Assembly (NCBI GenBank): GCA_030848705.1
Contig: CM061244.1
Span: 49,021,190 to 49,085,189, forward strand
Direction of reading: 5' to 3'
DNA from: Heracleum sosnowskyi
Lineage: Eukaryota; Streptophyta; Magnoliopsida; Apiales; Apiaceae
Length of the DNA: 64,000 nucleotides
Part shown: in pieces, positions 9,668 to 19,525 of the stretch
Layout: each line of letters starts with the position of its first letter
How positions within the stretch are numbered: position 1 is the first letter of the stretch
Translations under genes and position numbers: made by a program
The notes under the pieces: model-generated
The model's input: only the letters and a program-made list of their open reading frames with translations
The model's database searches: none
What the model was told of the DNA's origin: nothing

Positions 9668-11883
9668 AATTGATTGGGTCCGGCATACTTAAAGAACTGG
9701 CCTTTGTCAGGCAAAACAACATTTCTAACTAAAACTACTTCAACCTCTTTCACATAAGAGCGTTTCCATTTATAGCCAGCCTTAACACATTTCTGAGTAG
9801 GCTTAGGGATAAATGAATCCACTTTAATATTAGGAGGATTAGCAGTCTTAGCTTTAACATGCTTCTTATTATTAACATGTTGACGTGGAGCAGTCTTATC
9901 ACTAGATACATGCTTTTTATTAAAGAAAGCATACATAACATTAAAAGCACAAGACATGCAATTACTCACACCACATGCTTTATGAGAAGAATTAATAATA
10001 GGCATGTTAGAACAATTGTTTTGATCCAACTTATGGATATCTGATTTAGTCTTTTTAGTTGTAGCAACTTTGACTGGAATATCAGATATGCGCTTTTTGG
10101 ATTGCTCAGCTTCTAAAGCAACATCTTCTTCATGAATCTCCTCATTAATAATAATAGAGTATTCATTCATAGGCTCTGCCTCAGACTCCTTACAGAAGGG
10201 TGTTTTAATACCCTTAAGTATATATGGAACAGCCTTCCCTTCAGATTTGAAGTTACAAGGGGAATTAATTCCAAGAAGTCCAATAGCCTCATTATAATCA
10301 TACCCTATACTGACATGATTACCAACAGCTTGCTTATTCAGAATTTCTTTAGCAGTCTTACAAGAACTGAAATAAGCATTAGCTTTGGTCTTAAGCTCAC
10401 TAATCTGATCTTTGAGAATGGTTTCCAGTTGAATATAACATTTAACCCTATTCTCAAGAAAAGCAATTTTCTCAATAAGTTCATCCTGATTAACATGCAC
10501 AAGTTTCAATTCTTTTAATTCCTTTTCAAGATTTGTGTTTAAAAGATTTATTCTATCATTTTCAGTGCGTGCACAACTTATGGTGCCACCAAGATGATAA
10601 ATCATTTCAGCGTCAGTAAAGGTTACCTCTGACATGTATCTGGATGAAGTGCTTTCCTCTTTAGCCATTAAAGCAAGGTTCCCAATCTCACCTGCTTCTT
10701 CATCACTGTCAGTGTCATCCCAACTCTTTCCCTCAGCAACATAGGCCTTCCCAATCTTGTTCTTCTTGCTAGAATCAAATGTGTTTCTAGTCACTTGCTT
10801 TGGCTTTCTGCACTCAGTAGCAAAGTGACCCAACTCATTGCAATTGTAGCATCTGATTATGCTCCTATCCACAGTTCCAGTTTTGTAGCCACCCCTTGTG
10901 CCACTTGAAGAGGAAGATCCACCTCTCTGAAATCTGGGTCTGAACTTAAGATTGGGATTCCTCTTGAATCTGAACTTCCCAAATTTCCTGACTATCAAAG
11001 CCAAGTCACCATCCTCCAGCTGATCAAGTTCTTCTAAAGAATAGAAGTCACCACCAGATTGATCAATGGATGTTAATCCATATTCAGCATCAATAACATT
11101 CATGTGAGAACTAGAAGGTTGAACAGCCTTCACTTCCAGTCTCTGTGGGACTTCAGCAGCCAATGCAGTAGAGGTACCAACAATTTTCCCAGTTCCATAC
11201 AGCTCCCTTTGTTGAATCTGCTCCAGCTCATAGGTCTTCAGCACACCATACAATCTCTCCAAAGCAATCTCATTCATATCTCTTGCTTCTCTAATGGCAG
11301 ATATTTTGTGCTCCAAATGAGGTGGTAGGGTAAGAAGGAACTTCTTATTAATCTCCTTGTTGGTGTAGTGCTTCCCATTGAGATTCAGATCATTGATTAA
11401 TTTGTTGTATCTTTCAAAAACCTGAGAGATACCTTCACCAGGGTTTGATCTGAAATGCTCATATTGTGAAGTGAGAATTTCCAGCATATTCTCCCTAACT
11501 TCTTCTGTCCCCTCATTGATTATCTCTATGGTTCCCCAAATATGTTTGGCAGTTTCACAATTTAGGACATGATTATGCATGATAGGATCAAGACTCTCAA
11601 TAAGGATCAACTGAAGACAGGAATCCAAGGTAACATCCTCTTTCTCATCAGGAGTGTATTCCTTGGGATCTTTAGGGTACATTCTAGCAGCCCTAGTCAC
11701 AACATTATTCTCAACAACTTCAGGATCAATAATCATAGGGAGTTTGGGACCACTCTTCAGCACATCCAAGTATTTAGGATTTGCAACCTTAAGAAATAGG
11801 AGCATTTTCTTCTTCCACATTGGATAATGCTCCTTGCTGAATATTGGGATTTTGACAGTACCAACTTTCTGTGTAGTAGACAT
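9646..11883 (-). CDS. S1 gag capsid/nucleocapsid protein
   Basis: An intact 745-codon frame starts 107 bases downstream of the 5' LTR. The N-terminal 200 residues carry the copia-type gag pattern (YPMWKKKMLLFL, ETAKHIWGTIE, FERYNKLINDL). A CCHC zinc knuckle CYNCNELGHFATEC near residue 344 follows a Ser/Gly/Arg-rich linker and would bind RNA. The second half is a long Sirevirus-style extension with a Leu-rich coiled coil near 455-500 and a Lys-rich tail ending in FWAPKKD. The protein should form virus-like particles that package element RNA. It ends at TAA, and pol continues in another frame. Confidence 0.92.
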   Translation of the reverse strand: MSTTQKVGTVKIPIFSKEHYPMWKKKMLLFLKVANPKYLDVLKSGPKLPMIIDPEVVENNVVTRAARMYPKDPKEYTPDEKEDVTLDSCLQLILIESLDPIMHNHVLNCETAKHIWGTIEIINEGTEEVRENMLEILTSQYEHFRSNPGEGISQVFERYNKLINDLNLNGKHYTNKEINKKFLLTLPPHLEHKISAIREARDMNEIALERLYGVLKTYELEQIQQRELYGTGKIVGTSTALAAEVPQRLEVKAVQPSSSHMNVIDAEYGLTSIDQSGGDFYSLEELDQLEDGDLALIVRKFGKFRFKRNPNLKFRPRFQRGGSSSSSGTRGGYKTGTVDRSIIRCYNCNELGHFATECRKPKQVTRNTFDSSKKNKIGKAYVAEGKSWDDTDSDEEAGEIGNLALMAKEESTSSRYMSEVTFTDAEMIYHLGGTISCARTENDRINLLNTNLEKELKELKLVHVNQDELIEKIAFLENRVKCYIQLETILKDQISELKTKANAYFSSCKTAKEILNKQAVGNHVSIGYDYNEAIGLLGINSPCNFKSEGKAVPYILKGIKTPFCKESEAEPMNEYSIIINEEIHEEDVALEAEQSKKRISDIPVKVATTKKTKSDIHKLDQNNCSNMPIINSSHKACGVSNCMSCAFNVMYAFFNKKHVSSDKTAPRQHVNNKKHVKAKTANPPNIKVDSFIPKPTQKCVKAGYKWKRSYVKEVEVVLVRNVVLPDKGQFFKYAGPNQFWAPKKD

Positions 11884-11974
11884 CTTTTGAGATTTTTAAG
11901 AATAAAATAAAAAATCAGAGTTTAAAAGAAAAATCTCAAAACAATTGGATCTTTGATTTGTATATTAATCAAAA

Positions 11975-11987
11975 GGCTCTGATGCCA
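11975..11987 (-). other. S1 primer binding site
   Basis: Immediately inside the 5' LTR, after two spacer bases, the minus strand reads TGGCATCAGAGCC. This matches the usual initiator-methionine tRNA complement TGGTATCAGAGC of plant copia elements except for C in place of T at the fourth base. S2 and the gypsy element in this window have the T. Confidence 0.85.
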
Positions 11988-11989
11988 AT

Positions 11990-13310
11990 TGTTAGGTCCT
12001 GATAAGTTTGTAGAAGGGGGGTTGAATACAAACTATACCGTTTTATCGAAATTTGTTCGTTTAAGATTAAACAATTTAGAACAAATTAATGCGGAATAAA
12101 AACTGAAACAATATTCAAGTTAAATAGAAACTCTATTAAACTTGAGGAGTGTTACAACTTTGATCACTGATTACAAAGAACTTAATAAAACAAATCTAGA
12201 ATAAATTCGACATGAATTTATCTATTTTTGTAATAAGAAGGATCGAATACTAAAAAGTAGTTCAATATAAAATCTAGGGATTATGATCCGCTAGAAAGCT
12301 AAAGCAGTACAAGTGAAATGATTCTTATGGATTTAATGTTAAAAACAAATCAAGAATTAATTCACTGGCAGAATTAATGGCTTTGCTGTTTTAAAGAAAT
12401 GAAGACAGTCGAATGAGTTTTGATATTGAATGCTCTGTGTTCTTTCTTCTGTGTTGTAATAATCTGATTGTAAAGTCTCCTGCCTTGCATTAATACCTTT
12501 GCTTTTCTTTAATCAACCCACGTGCAAATCCACTTGACAGTTCTGAATTTGTACTAGGAAGACTAGCAGAAAAACTATCATTTTGGCCTTGGAAGACTCT
12601 CGGGAAGACTAGGAATGGCTTAGGAAGACTTTCGGGAAAACTAGGGATTGGCCTAGGAAGACTTTCGGGAAGACTCACCTGTGAGTCTTCCTAGCTTAAA
12701 AAACTAAGTCTTCCTAGTTCAATCCTAAGTCTTCCTAGTTCAATTTCATTCTAATTTAAATAATTAATTAAATAAATTATGTATTAAATTAATTCTTCAC
12801 AGAATTAAATTAATAAATAATATACTTAATAATACTAATTATTTATAAGAGAATAAATAGAATTAGTTGACTTCTTAAACAATTCCAGAATCACTTAAAA
12901 CTTAGATAATAAACAAACACAATAGTACGTTGACACTCGATGCACTGTCTGGTTCATGAGTGACTAACGACAATGTCTGTTCTTTATCTATTTAACTTTA
13001 AGCAGTGATTCACTACCTTCTCATTCAAGAACTCCGTAATCAGTATCTTTTTCTGTCACCACTTGAAATCTCTGTCACTTTAATAAATCCACTGAGCTTG
13101 AATACTTCATTGAGGCTTGATCAATAAATTGAGCTTCTTTCAATGTAGAATCACTTCAAGTCTGTAGATGACTTTAATCTTCATTCTTTGACAGATATAA
13201 TCTTCTGAGATTCCTGTGACAATTGATTTTTATTATTTACTTATTACATCTTAATTAAAGTTGAGTAGAATCCTCGGTGTTTACAAATAGGACTAGACAT
13301 ATGCCTTTCA
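11990..13310 (-). repeat. S1 5' LTR
   Basis: This 1321-base partner of 171-1490 is nearly identical to it. On the minus strand it starts TGAAAGGCATATG and ends CCTAACA. It is followed inward by the primer binding site and outward by the duplicated target AGCAA at 13311-13315. It would carry the promoter of the element. It contains the same GGAAGACT cluster and hairpin as the other LTR. Confidence 0.95.
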
Positions 13311-13315
13311 AGCAA

Positions 13316-14587
13316 TTATAACCTTATTATGTTATTTTATTAAATGAAACTGCATGCAATATTTTTGGAAAATGAGATGTTTTAGTTAGGAAAAATAGAG
13401 AAGATATTTTATATAAGAATTTTAATATTTTATCTAACGATTTTTATCGATTTGATCAGAAATATATAACGGCTATGAATGGAGTGACCGGACTACAAAA
13501 ACTTTGAGGACCAGACTACAAAACTTTCAATGTTTCGTCTTTAATATAACAGTACTAGCCTATAACCTGTGCGATGCACAGATTATTTAATAGTTATTAA
13601 CTTATTATTTATGTTTGTGTATAATATTTTTATTAATTGGATATTAAATGAATTTGTTAAAAAACTAAGCAGGGCTCTAAATATATTTTTATTGAAATTT
13701 ATAATTATAATAATAAGACATGTTAAAAATAATAAATAAGCTTTCAAAATAAACATGACTATTTCATAAGTTTTTCAAATAATTAGGTCTACTTTTAAAA
13801 TAATTAGAGTAATTTGTGATAATTAATTATAATATATTATACTAATTAAAAATTATATACTTTATTAGTATGTTATTTTAATTGATGTGTAATAATTATT
13901 CTTAAATAAATATCTTTAAAGATGTACTAAAATATTTTTAAATAAATAAGCCCGTAAATTGGTTCAATTATATTGACTTATAAAGTATAAGCTCATCACA
14001 CGACCCAAATAAATAGGTTTAAGAGATACGTTCTAATTAGCATAATTAATTTTTTATATATAAATATGTTTACTGTTGAAGGAACAAATGAAAGAACGAC
14101 TAACCAAACTACTAATAAAACTTTCTTTTGCAAGTGTTACTTTTAATTATTTTCTTACTTAATTTTTAATTTTAGTTTTTGTTAGTTATATATAGGATAT
14201 AGTTGATCTATTATATATTAAAGAAAAAAAAGATTAATATTACATATTTGACGAAATTTAATTTTTATTTATATTTTTAAAATTAATATTATAAATAATA
14301 ATTTTAATATGTTGTCTTGTTTGCTTTTATATTTTGATGATTAATTTATGCATTCATTTGCTATATTAAATTGTTAAAAAAATTATAATGAATATTTATT
14401 TGACTCGACATGATTTAATAATTTATATGATTGTCCTTGTCTAATTTTCAGCTTTTAGTGTCGCATTCGAGGTAACTGATAGTTATATATATGTCGTATG
14501 TGATAATTTTAGAAAAGGAGAAATTTTAGCTAAAAAATATATAAAAAATATATACTATTTAGCTAATAAAGGTAATCGGTTAATTAT
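13316..14587. repeat. Helitron-type AT-rich repeats
   Basis: No gene is visible. Up to 13554 the sequence continues the repeat interrupted by S1. At 13555 a new unit starts with CTAG and, 8 bases on, the hairpin CTGTGCgatGCACAG (13567-13581). On the minus strand this is a Helitron 3' end: stem-loop, short spacer, CTAG, followed by T. From about 14460 the GTGATAATTTTAGAAAAGGAG phrase recurs. The remainder is featureless AT-rich DNA. Confidence 0.5.
13555..13581 (-). other. Helitron-like 3' terminus (copy B)
   Basis: On the minus strand: hairpin CTGTGC-atc-GCACAG, eight bases, then CTAG, followed by T. This is the canonical Helitron 3' end pattern. Close relatives lie at 20505 and 22079. The matching 5' end of this copy is not identified. 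Confidence 0.55.
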
Positions 14588-14589
14588 TA

Positions 14590-14858
14590 CTCCCTCTGTC
14601 CCTTTTATTTCTTTACACTTTCCTTTTTGGGAAGTCCCTCTCAATTCTTTACATTCCAAAAGTTTCCTAAAATAGTAAAGTTTTATAATATAAAAATTAA
14701 CTACATCCACTACTTTGCCCCACTATCTCTACTTTATACATTAAATATTGATTGGTCCACCACTTTACTCACCCTTCTTACTTTTCTTCACTAAATTACA
14801 ATTTTTCTTAATCTCCGTGTCCAACCTCAATGTAAAGAATTGAGGAGTACGGAAGGAG
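14590..14858. mobile_element. Stowaway-like MITE
   Basis: A 269-base element begins CTCCCTCTGTCCC and ends CGGAAGGAG, imperfect terminal inverted repeats extended by TTCTTTACA on each side. It is flanked by TA (14588-14589 and 14859-14860), the target duplication of Tc1/mariner elements. It has no coding capacity, as expected for a MITE mobilised in trans. It sits inside the Helitron-type repeat array. Confidence 0.85.
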
Positions 14859-14860
14859 TA

Positions 14861-15478
14861 GTATTTATAATATTAGTATTTTATGCTACTAAATGGAATA
14901 GCCTGTGATATTTTTGAGGTTTTAGTTATGAGACATATTAGTTAGAAAATATAAAAAGAATATACAATTTGGTAAAAAAAGCTAATCGGTTAGTTATTGG
15001 TAATTATAATATTATTATTTTATTTTATTAAATAGAATTGCCCGTGATATTTTTAGAAAATAAGAGGTTTTAGTTAGAAAAAATAAAAAGTAGAAATTTT
15101 AGTTATAAAAAAGAATATATGCTTTGGCCAATAAAGGTAATTGGTTAATTATTAGTATTTTATGTTATTAAATGAAATTGCCCCTGATATTTTTGAGGTT
15201 TTAGTTAGGAGAAATTTTAGTTAGAAAATATAAAAAAGAATATACGTTTTGGAAAAATAAGTTAATCGCATTCGAGGTAACGGATAATTTTTTATATATA
15301 TGTCATTTGTGATAATTTTAGAAAAAGAGAAATTTTATTAAGAAAATATATTAAAAAAAATACAATTTAGCTAATAAAGGTAATCAGTTAATTATTAGTA
15401 TTTAAAATATTAGTATTTTATGCTACTAAATGGAATAGTCCGTGTATATTTTTTGAGATTTTAGTTAGGAGACATATT
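14861..15478. repeat. Helitron-type tandem repeats
   Basis: Three or four degenerate copies of a roughly 150-base phrase (ATTGCCCGTGATATTTTT, GAGGTTTTAGTTAG, AAAGGTAATCGGTTA) run in tandem. A longer segment starting TCGCATTCGAGGTAAC at 14461 recurs at 15265, so the array has a larger period as well. No coding content. It ends abruptly at 15478, where a Sirevirus LTR fragment begins. Confidence 0.65.
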
Positions 15479-15613
15479 TGAAAGGCATATGTTTAGGCCT
15501 ATTTGTAAACATCGAGGATACGACTCAAGTTAAACAAGAATATAATAAGTAAATAATAATTCAATTGTCACATGAATCTTAGAAGGTAATATCAGTCAAA
15601 AGAATGAAGATTA
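15479..15613 (+). repeat. Sirevirus-like LTR fragment (S4), first 135 bases
   Basis: The sequence TGAAAGGCATATGTTTAGGC and the following 115 bases match the start of the S1 LTR read in its sense direction, and match 19784-19918 more closely (about 90 per cent by eye). Homology stops at 15613 within ...GAATGAAGATTAA, where unrelated GC-richer DNA begins. It is a broken LTR of an S1-family element in plus orientation. Confidence 0.8.
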
Positions 15614-16305
15614 AGATTCCATTGATTAAATGAAATAAGAAGACATGGCAGCTCCTTTAGGGCGCACCCTCTAAAGAATGAGATATCGTCGTCACCATTT
15701 GATATGTTTTTTCCAAATATGCCTTGACAAGAGACAATGTGAAGAATGTACAAATAACAAAATTGGTAGGAAGGGTGAGCCTTGACCTCGTCAGCGTACT
15801 TGTCTGTGAAGATAAACAAGCAGTATGAGTAGAGTTACGGAGCGGTTGATGAAGAAATTGCCTTTGTGTTAGCAATTGTGTTGCTGGTGGAAAGATCACC
15901 TCCATTGTCAAGACGCGTCCTCCCTGCCTCCGAGACTTTCTCAACTTCTTCATCTTTGTTTTGCTGGGATAGCTCCTCCTTCTTAACTTCAATAGCTCCA
16001 ACCTTTGACACTTTGAATTCAACTCATTCGACCTCAGAAGACTCATGTGGATTATTTGACAAATTCTCATAATTTTTTTTATTACTTGAAGATCGGTGAT
16101 CGAGCTTTCGTTATGGGCACGCCTCCCTCTCAGGGCACGCCCTCCAATATTGATGCACTCAGACGAATCTCTAATGTGCATTTTTATGCCCAAATATGGT
16201 CATGGGCTCTAAACAGACCCATTAAAAGAATTAATGAAAATATTGGGCCCACGATTAGTGGTCCAGAAATATTGCGTAGCTCTCCTACCGTTATATTGAC
16301 AAAGA
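15614..16305. other. Unrecognised 3' internal region of a non-coding retroelement
   Basis: This GC-richer stretch contains GC palindrome relatives (GGGCGCACCCTC near 15661, GACGCGTCCTC near 15912). No protein family is recognisable on either strand. A 178-codon minus-strand frame (15657-16193) is open but low-complexity. Because a polypurine tract and LTR follow downstream at 17936-19196, this is most simply the truncated 3' internal part of that element. Confidence 0.4.
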
Positions 16306-16830
16306 GTCAGGAAAGAGGAGAGGACTCCTCTCATCAAATTAGCAAGGAGTCAGACGAGATGAGAGGACTCCTCCACTCATATTAATAAAGAGGACTTCTC
16401 CCCTCATATCAGTAGAGAGGACTCCTCCACCTCATATCAGCAGAAATGACTCCTCTCCTCATATTAGCAGAGAGGACTCCTCTCCTCATATCAGCAGAGG
16501 GACTCCTCCACCTCATATCAGTAGAGAGGACTCCTCCACCTCATATCAGCAGAGAGGACTCCTCCTCCTCATATCAGCAGAGTGGACTCCTCCACCTCAT
16601 ATCAGGAGAGAGGACTCCTCCACCTCATATCAGCAGAGAGGACTCCTCCACCTCATATCAGCAGAGAGGACTACTCTCCTCATATCAGTAGAGAGGACTC
16701 CTCCACCTCATATCAGCAGAGAGAACTCCTCTCCTCATATCAGCAGAGTGGACTCCTCCCCTCATATCAGCAGAGAGGACTCCTCCACTCATATTAATAG
16801 AGAGGACTCCTCTCATCGTATTCGTATAAA
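16306..16830. repeat. 28-base minisatellite
   Basis: About 16 tandem copies of a 28-base unit, AGAGAGGACTCCTCCACCTC plus ATATCAGC, with small substitutions and occasional one- to two-base gaps. More degenerate copies continue to about 17050. Since 28 is not a multiple of three, long frames in it encode three shifted readings of the repeat and are not genes. Tandem repeats in the region before the 3' LTR are known in Tat-lineage gypsy elements. Confidence 0.85.
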
Positions 16831-17952
16831 GGCCTTGTCCCATCAAATTAGTAAGAAGCCAGACAAGAAGAGAAGAATCCTCTCCTCATATTAAAAAGGA
16901 GGAACATGCGATAGCAGAGGACTCCTCTCCTATACTAAAAAAGAGAAAGACTTATGTGACAGGAGAGGACTCCTCTCCTCATACTAAAAAGTAGACAGAC
17001 AAAATGAGAGAACTCCTCTACTCCTCTCATCATATCAACAAGAGGCCTTCTCTCATGATACTTTAAGACGACTTGAAGATACATGTGGGAACATAAGCTC
17101 ACATATTATCTGGAGAGAAAATATTATTGTGATAACTTTTGACTACAAGGCCCTACGAGGTCGCTTCACAAGGTCCCTACGGGACTGGTTTGCGCTTTTA
17201 AGGACCCTTCGAGGGCATCACTTACATATTCTTAAAATCATATGACATGAAAACATCTTTACAAGACATCTCATAATATCAAGGCAAGAATGCCCATGGC
17301 CAGACCCTCAAGGGACGCATGGGTGTGTCATTATTGGAATTTTTGAAAGAGGATGCGCCCACATTTTAGGACGCGCTCAAAAGAGAACTATTCTGGAATG
17401 AGAGTGAAGAAAGATTATAAGGAAGGGCAAAGGAAGATATTAGGTGGAACACGTGGCAGCCATCGGATGGAATAGTATGACTGATTAGACCACCGTACAA
17501 GTATATATATACAAGGGTGTATCTATATTTACACAAGCTACTCCATTTTTTGAATTTTAAGATAAATGAATGAATCCGTACCCCTTAATGATAGAAGACG
17601 ACACGTCCTCTCGATAAATGAATATTTTACTTGAGGACGAGCCCGGAGAGAGGTTTATATTTTTGCACAATATCTCTTGTTTCTTACGCCGAGTTAGCTC
17701 ATGTAAGCTTAGAGGTGTCGTGTGCAGGTAGTATCCCTCTCTAAACATTAAAATTATTAAAAATATATGATGGAAGAATTAAAAGACGCGTCATCTGGAA
17801 GGATGCGCCCTCTTTACAACATAAAAGAAGGAAGAAGCTCGAGGACACTTCTTGAAGAAGAAAAGTTTACAAAGAGATTTTGGCACTTTGGAGATTGAAA
17901 ATTTCATGCTTCATCTCTGATTTCACATGGAATTTGGGGGGGGGGGGGTAGT
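16831..17952. other. Non-coding internal region ending in a polypurine tract
   Basis: Degenerate minisatellite copies give way to single-copy-looking sequence with no frame I can identify. A TATA-like AGTATATATATACAAGGG lies near 17500. The region ends in GGAATTT followed by a run of G (17936-17948) and TAGT, a polypurine tract abutting the LTR start at 17953. Confidence 0.5.
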
Positions 17953-19196
17953 TGTTATAGCCAAAATTCGGTATCGGGTTTTTAGAGAAGATTTGGGTCA
18001 AGTAATAATCAATTGGGGATATCCAAGGTGCAATAGGGATTGAACTAGTACAACGGAGGCTCAGCGCTTGTCCTCATAGGGGTGAGGGCGCGCCCTCTGG
18101 CCGTCCAAACCTTGAGGACGCGTCCTCTTGGTGTGGATTGACAACTTGACATGAATGGATGACTTGACAGAAAATAACAACAACACTGACATGGGATTAA
18201 CAATTGGAAGACTTAGGGCTTGCCCTCATGGGGTAAGGGCGCGCTCTTTTAGGCCATCCACCCCTTGAGAGCGCGCCCTCTTGGTTTGAAGTAGCTACTT
18301 GGTGGTGAAGGACGACTCTCTTGGCTTGATATTGACAAGATATTGAAGACTTCTCCCTTAGGATGAGCCCTAATGGAGGGATGTCCATTATTGAAGGCCT
18401 TCAGGGGTTTGCCTGATGATTAAAGAATTCCCTCCTAGGATGTGTCCTAGGAGGGGGATGTCCGTGGTTGAAGGCCTCCAAGGGTATGCCTGATCACTGA
18501 AGGCCTCCTCCTATATTCAATGGGCGCGTCCTCATTGGGGATGTGGGGTGAACCTTGGTGTGTGATTTGGGAGCTCTGTTCCTGTACTCAATGGGCGCCC
18601 TCATTGGGGAACTTTGGAGTATTCCTGCACTTTGCACCAAAATGCTTGGGATCACTTGTCATGGAATCTGGTGGGTGATTCTCATTCGGGGGACAAGGAT
18701 GCGTCTGACATTTGGGGTAAGTCATGGCTATACCTGCAACTAATTTGGTCAGGGAGATAGCTGGTAGCTGTTAGTGTCGGCTCCTAAGTTGGGTCGATAC
18801 CATATCCGTGAATTCCCTAGACTGTAGTTGAGCCTTGGGCCTTTGTGACTAGGCCTCATCGTTGGACATTCCTAAAGCGAGTCGAAGACCAGTTCCAGAA
18901 GACGGATCAAGTATCCTAGTGGGCCTCGGAAATCTGAGACCAGCCCATATAGGTTACTTGCTCCCCAAGAACTACGTAGGCTTGATCCCCTATAAATACG
19001 GGGTACGAAGGCACATTGTAAGGGGTTGGAAGCGAAGAGCTCATCGAGCCACCACCAAGAAAACCCTTACAATCTCATCCCCCAATTCATCACAACCAAC
19101 ACACTCCGACGACTTTCCGACAAAGAACCACCGTCGTAGATCTTGATTCCGGCGACGAACCTCAAACTTTGTTAATACCAAATTCCTCCGTTAACA
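17953..19196 (+). repeat. LTR of a second, non-Sirevirus retroelement
   Basis: A 1244-base LTR starts TGTTATAGCC and ends CCGTTAACA (TGTTA...TAACA ends). It is preceded by a G-rich polypurine tract and followed by ATTGGCGCTAGAAGGAGG, a primer-binding-site-like sequence. A TATA box CCTATAAATACGGGG near 18988-19002 supports plus orientation. Perfect 14-base palindromes GAGGGCGCGCCCTC (18084-18097) and GAGGACGCGTCCTC (18114-18127), and a near copy at 18267-18280, are embedded in it. The primer site suggests a Ty3/gypsy element such as the Tat lineage, but no coding domain is present to confirm that. Confidence 0.75.
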
Positions 19197-19198
19197 AA

Positions 19199-19351
19199 TT
19201 GGCGCTAGAAGGAGGGGTGCTGATCAAGATCATAATCTCAGGAGGAAGAGATATCTCATCATGATGAAAGTTCTTAGAAGAAGGTCTGCCAAGATTCGGA
19301 GGATGGCCATGGGTACTACTTCATGCTGGCGGCAAGGAGGAAGATCCCAAT
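19199..19351 (+). other. Primer site and truncated 5' leader of the same retroelement
   Basis: TTGGCGCTAGAAGGAGG (19199-19215) directly follows the LTR. About 135 bases of leader follow, with no recognisable frame, and then the sequence switches to S1-family ORF3 at about 19352. The element is therefore cut off just after its 5' leader. Confidence 0.65.
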
Positions 19352-19525
19352 TCAAGACTATTGCATAGCCAACATTAAAAGATATCATCAGTTGAAGAAT
19401 AGGTTGAAGAAAGTCAAAACTCTATCAGCCCGACCAACAAATCTCACTTCTAAAAATGATCGGGTCCTTGACAAAGATTTGATAGATGCTTTGGAGGAAG
19501 GTGAAATGAGTGATCAAGAAAATTG
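19352..19525 (+). pseudogene. Fragment of Sirevirus-like ORF3, C-terminal end (S4)
   Basis: The translated segment IQDYCIANIKRYHQLKNRL, continuing to RVLDKDLIDALEEGEM, matches the last 58 residues of S1 ORF3 with only a few changes, and a stop codon occurs at the equivalent place. Upstream coding is absent and replaced by another retroelement's leader. It shows that the S1 family also exists here in plus orientation. Confidence 0.85.

Larger units (their letters stand above)
171..13310 (-). mobile_element. Complete Sirevirus-like Ty1/copia retrotransposon (S1)
   Basis: This is a full-length LTR retrotransposon read on the minus strand: 5' LTR 13310-11990, primer site, gag, pol, a 1.2 kb spacer, a third open frame, polypurine tract, 3' LTR 1490-171. 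Direct five-base repeats AGCAA flank it at 166-170 and 13311-13315. Pol order is protease, integrase, reverse transcriptase, RNase H, which places it in Ty1/copia. The very long gag and the additional long frame after pol are typical of the Sirevirus lineage. By eye the two LTRs differ by two substitutions and one single-base indel over 1320 bases, and all three long frames are open, so the insertion is recent and may still be competent. S3 (32285-40227) is a decayed relative. Confidence 0.95.

Noticed and set aside
15657..16193. A 178-codon minus-strand frame as a gene
   Set aside because: Its composition is irregular, no motif is recognisable, and it lies in the non-coding tail of a retroelement. 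Kept only as a note in the feature for that region.
16306..16830. Regularly spaced repeats reminiscent of a CRISPR array
   Set aside because: Units are directly tandem with no unique spacers, and the surroundings are plant retroelements. It is a minisatellite.
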